Source of the DNA: Pseudomonas alkylphenolica
GTDB lineage: Bacteria > Pseudomonadota > Gammaproteobacteria > Pseudomonadales > Pseudomonadaceae
Assembly: GCF_004025535.1 (NCBI RefSeq)
Contig: NZ_QJRG01000047.1
Span: 806,001 to 870,000 of the forward strand
DNA: 64,000 bases
Direction: 5' to 3'
Shown here: positions 35,265 through 43,114 of the stretch, in pieces
Numbering within the stretch: position 1 is the first letter of the stretch
Layout: the number at the start of each line of letters is the position of its first letter
Program-made: the position numbers and the translations under genes
The notes under the pieces: model-generated
The model's database searches: none
What the model was told of the DNA's origin: nothing
Seen by the model: only the letters and a program-made list of their open reading frames with translations

Positions 35265-36113
35265 TCACTCGATGTTCAAGATCCGCGCCGCATTGCCGTA
35301 AAAGAATTTCTCCAGCACCTCATCGCGCAGTCCCAACCGCTGTGCATCTTCAATGCTCTGGCGGATCGGCCTGAAGGTGTACGACGAGCCGAATAGCAAC
35401 TGGTCGGCGAGAAAGCCGTTGGCCGCCTGCACGTAGGCTTCACTGCCGGCCTGGAACAGATACATGTCCGGCAGCAGGTGAATGTTCTCGTAACGGAAGG
35501 CCACGCCAATCGCCTGCTGCACATTCGGCCAGTAGCCATGGCTGACGACGATCTTCAGCTCAGGAAACGCGCGGGCCACAGCGGCCAGGCGCCCCGGATC
35601 GTTATAGGCCGGGTCCGGGGTGGTCGGGCCGCTCATGACGAACAGCGCCACACCACGTGCTTGCAGGTGTGCGTAGATCGGCCAGTACAGCGGATCGTCG
35701 GCATGTCGCGCCGGTTCGGCGAAGCCGGGTTCAAGGTCGATGGCGGCCAGGCCGAGCACATCAATCGCCCGGTCAATTTCCGCCAGTGCACCTTCCACAC
35801 CCTGCATCACCGGCTCCACCGCACCGACGCCAACCAGCTCGGCATGGCCGTTCACCACACTGTGGATCAGGTCGTTGGGCAGGTGCTGGGCAGGCGTATG
35901 GCGGCCTACCACCACCGCCTTGTACAGGCCCGCCTCGCGAACTTCGCCAAGAAAGCCTTCCTGGGTCAGTGAGCGTTCGAAATGGTTGTCCGCGCCGCGG
36001 GTGCCGACACGGCGGTTGAGCCAACGGGTGGTGGCATGCTCGGGCGAACCCGGCACCCCGCCGAAGAACGGATGGAGAAATGCCGGGCGGCAGCGCAGGT
36101 CGATGATTTTCAT
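35265..36113 (-). CDS. Amidohydrolase-2-fold (TIM-barrel) protein lacking the usual metal ligands
   Basis: A 282-residue TIM-barrel protein that looks like the amidohydrolase-2 (COG2159) family, with VGVGAVEPV, VVSHGYWPN and LLFGSSYTFRPI in the places of the usual metal and catalytic blocks. The N-terminal HxH ligand pair is replaced by the sequence DLRCRP, and the usual GSDYP aspartate is GSSYT. The enzyme is therefore either metal-free or uses other ligands. The start overlaps the stop of the SsuD-like gene as ATGA, so it is translationally coupled to sulfonate oxidation. I suggest it handles an aldehyde or acid fragment left after C-S cleavage, which is only an inference. Confidence 0.75.
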   Translation of the reverse strand: MKIIDLRCRPAFLHPFFGGVPGSPEHATTRWLNRRVGTRGADNHFERSLTQEGFLGEVREAGLYKAVVVGRHTPAQHLPNDLIHSVVNGHAELVGVGAVEPVMQGVEGALAEIDRAIDVLGLAAIDLEPGFAEPARHADDPLYWPIYAHLQARGVALFVMSGPTTPDPAYNDPGRLAAVARAFPELKIVVSHGYWPNVQQAIGVAFRYENIHLLPDMYLFQAGSEAYVQAANGFLADQLLFGSSYTFRPIRQSIEDAQRLGLRDEVLEKFFYGNAARILNIE

Positions 36114-37246
36114 GCCGCCTGCTCCTTGCCCTTGTTGGCACGCACATCAAATGCGCCGCCAGTGAAGGCACCGTCGACGGTGACCTTGCCTTTGCCTGGC
36201 AGCAGCGGAAACACCAGCTCGGCAAAACGGTAGGCTTCTTCCAGGTGCGGGTAGCCGGACAGCACAAAGCTGTCGACGCCCAGGTCAGCGTATTCGAGCA
36301 GGCGTGCGGCCACGGTCTGCGGATCACCCACCAGCGCCGTACCGGCACCGCCGCGCACCAGGCCGACACCGGCCCAGAGGTTCGGCGCCACTTCCAGTTT
36401 GTTGCGATCGCCGCCATGCAGCGCGGCCATGCGCCGCTGGCCTTCGGAGTCCATCTTGGCGTAGTTGGCCTGGGCCGCGGCGATGGTGTCTTCGTCCAGG
36501 TGGCTGATCAGTTCGTCGGCAGCGGCCCAGGCCGCTTCGTTGGTCTCGCGCACGATCACGTGCAGGCGCACACCAAAACGTACGCTGCGGCCATGGCGCT
36601 CGGCGCGGGCACGCACGTCGGCAATTTTCTCGGCGACGGCGGCAGGCGGCTCGCCCCAGGTCAGGTAGGCATCCACGTGTTTGGCTGCCAGTTCATGCGC
36701 CGCCGGCGACGAGCCGCCGAAGTACAGCGGTGGGTACGGCTGTTGCACTGGCGGGAAGAAGTTCTGTGCACCCTCGACTTTCAGGTGCTTGCCCTCGAAG
36801 TCGACGGTCTCGCCGGTCAGCAGGCGGCGCCAGATGGTGAGGAATTCGTCCGACGCTTCATAGCGTTCGTCATGCTTGAGGAACACGCCATCGGCGGCCA
36901 GTTCGGTTGCGTCGCCGCCGGGCACTACGTTGAGCAGCAGGCGTCCGTTGCTGGCCTGGTCGAGCGTGGCGGCCTGACGTGCCGAGGCGGTGGGGTTGCC
37001 CAGCGAGGTACGCAGGGCCACCAGCAGTTTGATCCGCTGGGTAACCGGCACCAGGCTGGCGGCAGTGACCCACGGGTCCAGGCAACTGGCGCCGGTAGGA
37101 ATCAGCAGGCCATCATAGCCAAGCTGGTCGGCCGCTACGGCGATCTGGCGCATGTAGGCGTTGGTCGCCGGTCGGCCACTGGCCGAATGGCCCAGGTAGC
37201 GGGTGTCGCCGGAAGTCGGCAGGAACCAGAAAATATCGAGACTCAT
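36110..37246 (-). CDS. SsuD/MsuD-like FMNH2-dependent alkanesulfonate monooxygenase
   Basis: A 378-residue luciferase-like monooxygenase with close similarity to SsuD. Landmarks are MSLDIFWFLPTSGDTRYLG at the N-terminus, PTGASCLDPWVTAASLVPVT, and LYFGGSSPAAHELAAKHVD. It cleaves alkanesulfonates (C-S bond) to sulfite and aldehyde using FMNH2 delivered by a separate reductase. It is the fourth gene of the minus-strand sulfur operon, 59 bp after the activator gene, and overlaps the amidohydrolase-fold gene. Whether methanesulfonate (MsuD) or longer sulfonates (SsuD) are preferred cannot be read. Confidence 0.92.
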   Translation of the reverse strand: MSLDIFWFLPTSGDTRYLGHSASGRPATNAYMRQIAVAADQLGYDGLLIPTGASCLDPWVTAASLVPVTQRIKLLVALRTSLGNPTASARQAATLDQASNGRLLLNVVPGGDATELAADGVFLKHDERYEASDEFLTIWRRLLTGETVDFEGKHLKVEGAQNFFPPVQQPYPPLYFGGSSPAAHELAAKHVDAYLTWGEPPAAVAEKIADVRARAERHGRSVRFGVRLHVIVRETNEAAWAAADELISHLDEDTIAAAQANYAKMDSEGQRRMAALHGGDRNKLEVAPNLWAGVGLVRGGAGTALVGDPQTVAARLLEYADLGVDSFVLSGYPHLEEAYRFAELVFPLLPGKGKVTVDGAFTGGAFDVRANKGKEQAA

Positions 37247-37305
37247 AAAAGCATCCTCATTGCCATCGTCAAAAGGGGCACGCGCGGCAGTGGTTTTCTA
37301 AATGT

Positions 37306-38406
37306 TCAGATCGACAGGTTGATCACCCGGCCATCAAAACCGCCAGGGGCGGCACGGCGCTTGTTGACCACCAGTTCGCCGATGCGGATCAGGTGAGTGC
37401 GGGTGATGTTGCGTGACAGGCCCAGCAGCTGCGCGGTGTGGACCTGGTTGTGGTGACAGAAGCGGTACGCCGCGCGCAGCAGGGCGTCCTCTACCTTTTC
37501 GTGCAGCCCTTCGCCTTGTTCTTCGAACAGGCGCAGCAGGGCGCGCTGCAACAGTTCGTCTGCGCTTTCCTCGCGCGCCCGGCTGCTGGCTTCGCGGCCG
37601 ATACGCAGGTTGGACAGGTGCAGGTCTTCGGCGCGGATGACCTGGTTGCGGCAGATCAGCAGGGTGTGGTGAATGACGTTTTCCAGCTCACGGATATTGC
37701 CCGGCCAGTCGTAGCCCGCCAGGCGCTGGCGCGCTTCTTCGCTAAGGCTGACGTCGGCATAGCCCAGGCGCCGGCTGTACTCGGCAATGAAATGCCGGGC
37801 CAGCGGCAGGATGTCGCCCGGGCGTTCGCGCAGCGGGTGCAACTGCAAACTGACCACGTTGAGGCGGTAGTACAGGTCTTCGCGAAAATGCCCGGCGTTG
37901 ATGGCTTTTTCCAGATGAACGTTGGTTGCCGCCAGCACCCGCACATTGATCGGGATGCTTTTGCGCGAACCGAGGCGCACCACTTCGCGTTCCTGCAGCA
38001 CCCGCAGCAGCTTGACCTGGATCGGCATCGGCAGGTCACCGATTTCGTCGAGGAACAGCGTGCCGCCGTTGGCTTCTTCAAACCAGCCAGCCTTGGCCGC
38101 CAGGGCACCGGTAAAAGCGCCTTTCTCGTGACCGAACAGCTCGGCCTCCACCAGCGACTCGGAGAACGCGCCGCAGTTGACCGCCATGAACGGGCCATTG
38201 CGCCGGTCACTGAGGTTGTGGATGTGCCGTGCCACCAGCTCCTTGCCGGTCCCGGTCTCGCCGATGATCAGCACACTGGCCTCGCTCGGCGCGACCTGTT
38301 GCAGGTGGGCCAGCAGCGCCTGCGAGTGCGGGTCTTCGAAGACCTGGGCAGTGGCGCGGATCGAGGTGGCCAGGGACGGGGACGGGGGCAGGGTCAGCAG
38401 TTGCAT
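37306..38406 (-). CDS. SfnR-like sigma-54-dependent activator
   Basis: A 366-residue bacterial enhancer-binding protein. The AAA+ domain has Walker A GETGTGKE (residues 49-56), the sigma-54-contacting GAFTGA (96-101), Walker B GGTLFLDEIGD, and arginine-finger region ERPGDILPLARHF. There is only a short N-terminus of about 25 residues and no receiver or GAF domain, as in SfnR, so it should be active by expression level. The C-terminal Fis-type HTH is at about 315-345 (HTAQLLGLSRNITRTHLIRI). It lies ten bases after the MsuC-like gene and most likely activates the sigma-54 promoters at 29899 and 40226. Confidence 0.9.
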   Translation of the reverse strand: MQLLTLPPSPSLATSIRATAQVFEDPHSQALLAHLQQVAPSEASVLIIGETGTGKELVARHIHNLSDRRNGPFMAVNCGAFSESLVEAELFGHEKGAFTGALAAKAGWFEEANGGTLFLDEIGDLPMPIQVKLLRVLQEREVVRLGSRKSIPINVRVLAATNVHLEKAINAGHFREDLYYRLNVVSLQLHPLRERPGDILPLARHFIAEYSRRLGYADVSLSEEARQRLAGYDWPGNIRELENVIHHTLLICRNQVIRAEDLHLSNLRIGREASSRAREESADELLQRALLRLFEEQGEGLHEKVEDALLRAAYRFCHHNQVHTAQLLGLSRNITRTHLIRIGELVVNKRRAAPGGFDGRVINLSI

Positions 38407-38415
38407 GGACGGGCC

Positions 38416-39609
38416 TTATGAGTAGAAGGTCGGGGTAGGGCGCGTACCGTTCAGCGCCCATTCGCCCAGTTCGTGGATGCGGTAATCCACCGGGTCGTGC
38501 AGGGTCTGGGTGCGCAAGTTGCGCCAGTGCCGGTCGAAGCGCAGTGAAGCATGGGTGGCGCGCGCGCCGGTGACTTCGAACAGGCGGTTGCAGATATCCA
38601 GGCCATGGCGGCTGGCGGCGACTTTTGCGGTGCCGATGGCCAGCGCCAGTTGCGCGCGTTCCTCGGCGCCCAGGGCCTGCTCCTTGGCCCAGGCACGGTC
38701 GAGCAGTTCGGCCGCGCGCTCGACCAGCAGGCGCACGCTTTCCAGGCCCACCCAGAACTCGCCGTAGTGACGCAGCACGTGGGGGTCTTCGCCGCTGTGC
38801 CGGGCCGTGGAACGGAACCAGGGGCGGCTTTCGTTGAGGGTGTACTGGCGCGCCTCTTCGAACGCGCCTTCGGTGATGCCGAGGAACATGTTGGCGAAAT
38901 GCAGCTGCGCAATCAGTGGCCGCAGGCAGGCGAACGGTGTACTCAACGGGCCGGGATCGAGCAGCAGCTCGCTGTGTTCGACCCGCACCCGTTCGAAGGT
39001 GGCGCTGCCACTGTCGGTCTGGCGCTGGCCAATGTTGTTCCAGTCGCCGTGCAGGGTGATGCCGGTGCGTCCGCTGGGGATGGCGGCGATCAGCAGTTTG
39101 CCGCCGGCACTTTCATCGACCGCAGAGGCGATCAGCATTTCTGAATCGCTGGCGCCGGAGCAGAAGCTCTTTTTACCCGAGAACTCGCACCAGCCATCGA
39201 AGTGCTTGACCACGGTGCGGGTGTCCAGCGGGTTGAGGGCGTTGCCCCAGAACCAGTGTTTGCGCGCCGTCAGTTCGTACCAGGGCTGCCATTGCTCGGG
39301 GCGGGAGAACAGGCGCACGGTGGCCAGCATCAGGTGCTGGAAGCCAAAGACATGGGCGATGGAACTGTCGACCCGTGCGAACTGGCGCACCACCTCGAAG
39401 GTTTCGCTCCAGCTGGCACCCAGGCCGCCGTACTGCGTCGGGATCATCAGGCCGAGCAGCCCACTGGCGCGCAGGGCATCACGTTCGGCCTTGGGCGTAC
39501 CGCCACGGGCGTCGCGCTCGATGGCGGTTTCGGCGAACTGGGCGGCCAGTTCACGCGCGATTTGCAGTGGGGTTTGCACGGTGTTGCGCGAAGGCAGGCT
39601 CATGTTCAT
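38416..39609 (-). CDS. MsuC/DszC-like flavin monooxygenase (acyl-CoA dehydrogenase fold)
   Basis: A 397-residue flavoprotein of the acyl-CoA dehydrogenase superfamily close to MsuC, DszC and SfnB. Landmarks are LGLMIPTQYGGLGASWSETF, KKSFCSGASDSEMLIASAVD, and the C-terminal LRFDRHWRNLRTQTLHDPVD, a hallmark of the sulfur-specific branch. It should use reduced flavin and oxygen to oxidise a sulfinate or sulfide. The start at 39609 lies eight bases after the FMN reductase stop, and the long upstream frame is a shadow of the reductase. It is the second gene of the minus-strand sulfur operon. Confidence 0.9.
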   Translation of the reverse strand: MNMSLPSRNTVQTPLQIARELAAQFAETAIERDARGGTPKAERDALRASGLLGLMIPTQYGGLGASWSETFEVVRQFARVDSSIAHVFGFQHLMLATVRLFSRPEQWQPWYELTARKHWFWGNALNPLDTRTVVKHFDGWCEFSGKKSFCSGASDSEMLIASAVDESAGGKLLIAAIPSGRTGITLHGDWNNIGQRQTDSGSATFERVRVEHSELLLDPGPLSTPFACLRPLIAQLHFANMFLGITEGAFEEARQYTLNESRPWFRSTARHSGEDPHVLRHYGEFWVGLESVRLLVERAAELLDRAWAKEQALGAEERAQLALAIGTAKVAASRHGLDICNRLFEVTGARATHASLRFDRHWRNLRTQTLHDPVDYRIHELGEWALNGTRPTPTFYS

Positions 39610-39617
39610 GGTCTGCC

Positions 39618-40187
39618 TCAGGCGATCTTGCGCAGCGGGCTGGCGCTGGTGACACCCGACAGCGTTGCGGCGGCGCGTTCGGCGGCCAGGGCTATGCGTG
39701 CCTTCAGCGCCGGACTGGTGATCTGGTAGTCCTCGAAATCGGCCTGGGCACCGTACACGCCGATGGGCAGGGTCAGGGCCTGGAAGAAACTGAACAGCGG
39801 GCGCAGTTGATGATCGATGACCAGCGCGTGGCGCTCGCTGCCACCGGTGGCGGCCAGCAGCACCGGTGTATCGATCAGCGCGTCCTGGCCGATCAGGTCG
39901 AACAGGTGCTTGAACTGCCCGGGGTACGAACCGCGGTAGACCGGTGCGGCGACGATCAGCAGGTCGGCCTGTTCGATTGCCAGCAGCTCGGCTTCCACCT
40001 CGGCAGGCAGCTCGCTGCGCGACAGGGCGCCGCCCACCGGCCGGGCAATGTCGCCCAGTTCGATGACCCGGACACTGAAGTCCAGATGCTGGCCGAGGGC
40101 AGTGATCAGCGCCTCGGTCAGGACCAGGGTACGGGAAGGGCGCCAGGCCCCACCGGAAACAGCGACGATGTTGAAAGCAGTGCTCAT
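39618..40187 (-). CDS. msuE: MsuE-like NAD(P)H-dependent FMN reductase
   Basis: A 189-residue flavodoxin-like FMN reductase of the MsuE/SsuE type, supplying FMNH2 to the monooxygenases. Key blocks are VAVSGGAWRPSRTLVLTEAL (phosphate-binding loop), LLIVAAPVYRGSYPGQFKHLFDL and LLAATGGSERHALVIDHQLRP. It is the first gene of the minus-strand operon, with AGGAAC seven bases before ATG. A sigma-54 promoter is placed 27 bp or so upstream. The symbol follows the neighbouring MsuC/MsuD/SfnR-like genes; ssuE or sfnE-like names are alternatives. Confidence 0.85.
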   Translation of the reverse strand: MSTAFNIVAVSGGAWRPSRTLVLTEALITALGQHLDFSVRVIELGDIARPVGGALSRSELPAEVEAELLAIEQADLLIVAAPVYRGSYPGQFKHLFDLIGQDALIDTPVLLAATGGSERHALVIDHQLRPLFSFFQALTLPIGVYGAQADFEDYQITSPALKARIALAAERAAATLSGVTSASPLRKIA

Positions 40188-40225
40188 GATTCAAGTTCCT
40201 TGGCGCAGTGGTTTGCCTGAGTGGA

Positions 40226-40240
40226 GCAAGAGCCGTTCCA
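40226..40240 (-). promoter_or_regulatory. Sigma-54 (-24/-12) promoter of the msuE operon
   Basis: Read on the minus strand, TGGAACGGCTCTTGC matches the consensus TGGCACG-N4-TTGC at all positions but one. The GG and GC dinucleotides are ten bases apart. The predicted start of transcription is near 40214 and the reductase ATG is at 40187. This agrees with activation by the sigma-54 enhancer-binding protein encoded downstream in the same operon. Confidence 0.8.
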
Positions 40241-40403
40241 GTTTTTAAATTACTTTAAAAACAATGGTTTACTGATTTTTAGCGACAGTTGTCGTGTTGC
40301 CTGAGCGCCGCAAGTGTTGGTCTGTTGTTGCCTGGCAAACAGTTGTTCGGGTGTTGGCCGGTGAACAGCGCGAGGCGATGGGTGCTTTTTAAGGGGAGAG
40401 GGT
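40241..40403. other. Upstream control region of the msuE operon
   Basis: No gene is seen. The stretch is AT-rich next to the promoter (TTTTTAAATTACTTTAAAAA at 40241-40261) and then alternates GTTGTT/TTGCC blocks around 40290-40355. It is the natural place for enhancer sites of the SfnR-like activator, but no clear repeated operator could be picked out by eye. Confidence 0.35.
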
Positions 40404-40453
40404 ATATTCCGTCAAATTATTAATAACGATATATTAATAATTGAACGGAATAT
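40404..40453. repeat. 50-bp AT-rich near-perfect palindrome
   Basis: Two 22-nt arms (40404-40425 and 40432-40453) begin ATATTCCGT and continue with CAAATTATTAATA or its partner; they differ at two positions and enclose a 6-nt loop. The sequence is far richer in A+T than the chromosome. There is no gene in it. It could be an operator, a transcription terminator or the scar of an inserted element. Confidence 0.75.
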
Positions 40454-40464
40454 AAGGATGGTGG

Positions 40465-40490
40465 GTGCAGGAGCGGATTCATCCGCGATG
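40465..40490. repeat. Single REP element
   Basis: GTGCAGGAGCGGATTCATCC followed by GCGATG is a REP-type unit with the GGAGCGGATTCATCCGCG core. It lies 12 bp after the AT-rich palindrome. Confidence 0.7.
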
Positions 40491-40521
40491 GGGTCACCCA
40501 CTATCGGGGAAATACACCCGC

Positions 40522-40608
40522 TCAAAGAATGGTGGTGAATGCCCACAAATCAATCACAACCACAAACGCCGCTACACAAGCCAGGAAATAAGTCTCTGAA
40601 CGTGTCAT
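40522..40608 (-). CDS. Candidate 28-residue single-pass membrane peptide
   Basis: A small ORF of 28 codons reads MTRSETYFLACVAAFVVVID and continues LWAFTTIL. Residues 7-25 form one hydrophobic helix with a short polar N-terminus, as in small regulatory membrane proteins. The ATG lies five bases after a GGGGGCT arm of a hairpin (40614-40643), so translation could be controlled by folding. It is downstream of the chemoreceptor gene on the same strand. I do not recognise a named family; it may be a real microprotein or a chance frame. Confidence 0.5.
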   Translation of the reverse strand: MTRSETYFLACVAAFVVVIDLWAFTTIL

Positions 40609-40613
40609 GGCCA

Positions 40614-40643
40614 AGCCCCCATCGTGATGGTGTGTTGGGGGCT
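40614..40643 (-). terminator. Hairpin upstream of the candidate small peptide
   Basis: AGCCCCC (40614-40620) and GGGGGCT (40637-40643) pair perfectly around a 16-nt loop. On the minus strand it follows the chemoreceptor stop by about 24 bases and precedes the small ORF start by five. No T-run follows, so it is a weak terminator; it could instead sequester the translation start of the 28-codon ORF. Confidence 0.5.
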
Positions 40644-40666
40644 CCGTGCAAATACCGCTCCACCGG

Positions 40667-42808
40667 CTAAACGCGAAATTGCTGCATCAACCCCTGCTGA
40701 TGATTGGCCAGTCGGTTCAGTGCCTGGCTCACCTGGGCTGACTCTTCGGCCTGCCCCGAGAGGGATTCGGTGACATCGCGGATGGTTGCCACGTTGCTGT
40801 TGATCTCTTCGGCCACCGCACTTTGCTCTTCGGCAGCACTGGCAATCTGCAGGTTCATGTCGGTGATGACCGACACCGATTCACCGATCTGGCGCAAGGC
40901 GGCAACTGCCTGCTCGACCTGCTCGACGCTGCCTTGTGCCTGCTGGTAACTGTTGTTCATCGAGCTGACCACGTCGCGGGTACCGCGTTGCAGGCCTTCG
41001 ATGACCTGACGGATTTCCTCTACCGAGTCCTGGGTGCGCCTGGCCAGGTTGCGCACCTCGTCGGCGACCACGGCAAAGCCACGTCCGGCTTCACCGGCCC
41101 GCGCCGCCTCGATGGCGGCATTGAGGGCGAGCAGGTTGGTCTGCTCGGCAATGCTGCGGATCACTTCCAGCACCGAGCCGATCTGTTCGCTGTTGGCCGC
41201 CAGGCCTTCGACCTGGGTCATGGCGCTGCTCATGTCGAGCGCCAGGGCATCGATGGCGCTGGTGGTACGGCCAATTACCGTAAGGCCTTCACGGGTGGCG
41301 AGGTCGGCACCACGGGCGGCATCGGCGGCCTGTGCTGCGCTGCGCGCGACATCCTGAGCAGTGGCGCTCATTTCGTTGGAAGCGGTGGCCACCTGGTCCA
41401 CTTCACGGTATTGCTGGTGCATGCCGGCGCTGGTCTGGCTGGCAATGGCCGCAGCCTGGTCGGCGGTGCCGCGGGCATCCTGTACCGAGCGTTTGACGTC
41501 GGCGATCACCGGTTGCAGCTTGTCGAGGAAACGGTTGAACCAGCCGGCCAGCTCACCCAGTTCGTCCTTGCGCGCGTAGTCCAGGCGCCGGGTCAGGTCG
41601 CCTTCACCGCTGGCGATGTCCTTGAGCATGCTGGCCACCCCGAGGATCGGCCGGGTTACGCCGCGCGCGGTCAACCACACCAGCAGCAGGCCAACGATTG
41701 CGGCGGCGACACCGAGCAGCAGTTCCAGCCAGGTGCCCTGGGCATTGCGCTGGTCAAGATCGCTTTGCAAGGCCATGGCTGGCGCCAGCAGAGTGGTCAT
41801 CGGTACGTTCAGTAGCACGCCCCAGGGCTGGGCGTCGGCAATTGGTTGCAGCGCTGTCAGCACCTGCAGGTAACCGTTGGCCTGGCCTTCATGGTCCTTG
41901 CCCTGACGTTGCAGTTCCAGCAGCTGTTCAGCGTTGGCGGCGTACGCTTTGGACAGGCTTTGCCCAAGCAGGCCGGCATCGCTGCTGTGGCCGGCCAGCA
42001 ACCCGGCCGGGCTGATAATGCTGATTGCGCCTTGGCCTTGATAAAGGCCCTGGCTGCCGGAGGTTGCCAATTGCTGGAGGTTGCTGAGGCTGATGTCCAT
42101 GCCGACCACCGCGATCAGGCGACCGTTGTCGATGACCGGAAAGGTCAGGGTAGTGATCAGGGTTTTCTGCCCCGAGGCGTCATCGAAGTACGGGTTCAGC
42201 AAGCACGGCTTGAGGCGTTGTTTCGGGCAGTTGAACCAGGTGTTGAACGGGCTGCCGTCGAGCATCGGCGTGGCGTCGCTGATCATGTCCTCGGTCACCG
42301 CCAGGGTGCTCAGGCTGCCACCACGCTGCGCCCAGTAGGTGGCAAAGCGGCCACGTTCGTTGCTGCCCGATTCGGCGCGCCCGACAAAACTGGCATCGTC
42401 GCCGCTCAATTGATCGGGCTCGAACACCAGGTACAGGCTGAGCAGTTGCGGGTTGGCCTGCAGCGTCTCTTTGACCTGCTGGTTGAGTGCGTCCCGCAGC
42501 GCTTGCCCGCCCGCATTGAGCTTGTGCAGCTGGCTGCGCTGGCGCAGCACTTCGCGGGACAGGTTCAGGCCGTCCTGGTAGGCCGCCATGAAGTAGCGCT
42601 GGATGGTCAATGCCTGCACCTTGCCTTCCCCTTGCATGCGTTCGCGCGCCGAGGCCTCAAGCATCTGCGCACTGCTTGCCTTGACCAGCGTGGTACCCAC
42701 CCCCATGCGGTAGAGCGAGATGCAGATGAGCATGGCAACGATGGCCAACAGGCAGAGGCCGGTCAGCAGGGTGATTTTCCACTGGATGGAAAGCCGGTTG
42801 AGAGGCAT
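40667..42808 (-). CDS. Methyl-accepting chemotaxis protein with periplasmic dCache-type domain
   Basis: A 713-residue chemoreceptor. TM1 is at about residues 11-33 (ITLLTGLCLLAIVAMLICIS). A periplasmic ligand-binding region of the double-Cache type spans about 35-355, with PVIDNGRLIAVVGMDISLSN as the Cache strand-turn. TM2 is at about 362-382 (LLLGVAAAIVGLLLVWLTA), then a HAMP domain, and the cytoplasmic signalling hairpin IRSIAEQTNLLALNAAIEAA RAGEAGRGFAV is intact. The ligand cannot be told. The C-terminus has no CheR-tethering pentapeptide of the NWETF type. It stands alone, with the promoter in the gap to 43114. Confidence 0.9.
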   Translation of the reverse strand: MPLNRLSIQWKITLLTGLCLLAIVAMLICISLYRMGVGTTLVKASSAQMLEASARERMQGEGKVQALTIQRYFMAAYQDGLNLSREVLRQRSQLHKLNAGGQALRDALNQQVKETLQANPQLLSLYLVFEPDQLSGDDASFVGRAESGSNERGRFATYWAQRGGSLSTLAVTEDMISDATPMLDGSPFNTWFNCPKQRLKPCLLNPYFDDASGQKTLITTLTFPVIDNGRLIAVVGMDISLSNLQQLATSGSQGLYQGQGAISIISPAGLLAGHSSDAGLLGQSLSKAYAANAEQLLELQRQGKDHEGQANGYLQVLTALQPIADAQPWGVLLNVPMTTLLAPAMALQSDLDQRNAQGTWLELLLGVAAAIVGLLLVWLTARGVTRPILGVASMLKDIASGEGDLTRRLDYARKDELGELAGWFNRFLDKLQPVIADVKRSVQDARGTADQAAAIASQTSAGMHQQYREVDQVATASNEMSATAQDVARSAAQAADAARGADLATREGLTVIGRTTSAIDALALDMSSAMTQVEGLAANSEQIGSVLEVIRSIAEQTNLLALNAAIEAARAGEAGRGFAVVADEVRNLARRTQDSVEEIRQVIEGLQRGTRDVVSSMNNSYQQAQGSVEQVEQAVAALRQIGESVSVITDMNLQIASAAEEQSAVAEEINSNVATIRDVTESLSGQAEESAQVSQALNRLANHQQGLMQQFRV

Positions 42809-43114
42809 TGAAGCGGTCCTTGTGCGGAAGAGAGCGGGTTGAGGTCCGACGATGTGCGCATGTTAAGGAAGTCGACAGGACCCGGCGGCTAGGTGAATCG
42901 GGTGGCACAGACAGGGCTGCTGGCTACCTGATATCATTTTCCAGCACATTTCACGCCACACCGACCAAAGCGCTTAAGTTTCAATGGGTTAATTAAAACC
43001 TATGGGCCTTTTGGGGCGTAGGCGGGTAGGTTAAGCGTCAAATTTTGCGACAAACTGTCTCGTACTGAATCATTAACCGGCTAATGACCGTTGTAGAACG
43101 TAGGGAGCGTCAGC
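42809..43114. other. 306-bp divergent gap between chemoreceptor and hydrolase genes
   Basis: No gene is supported. The left part (42809-42960) should hold the chemoreceptor promoter; I could not find a convincing flagellar sigma-28 match. The right part is AT-rich from 42970 to 43070 (GGTTAATTAAAACC) and should hold the promoter of the alpha/beta-hydrolase gene. GGGAGC about 10 bases before the ATG/GTG at 43115 serves as its ribosome-binding site. Confidence 0.4.

Noticed and set aside
40201..40217. Plus-strand TGGCGCAGTGGTTTGCC as a sigma-54 promoter
   Set aside because: GG and GC are 11 bases apart, one too many, and it points away from any nearby plus-strand gene.
42809..43114. Flagellar sigma-28 promoter for the chemoreceptor
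   Set aside because: No convincing TAAA-N15-GCCGATAA match was found by eye.
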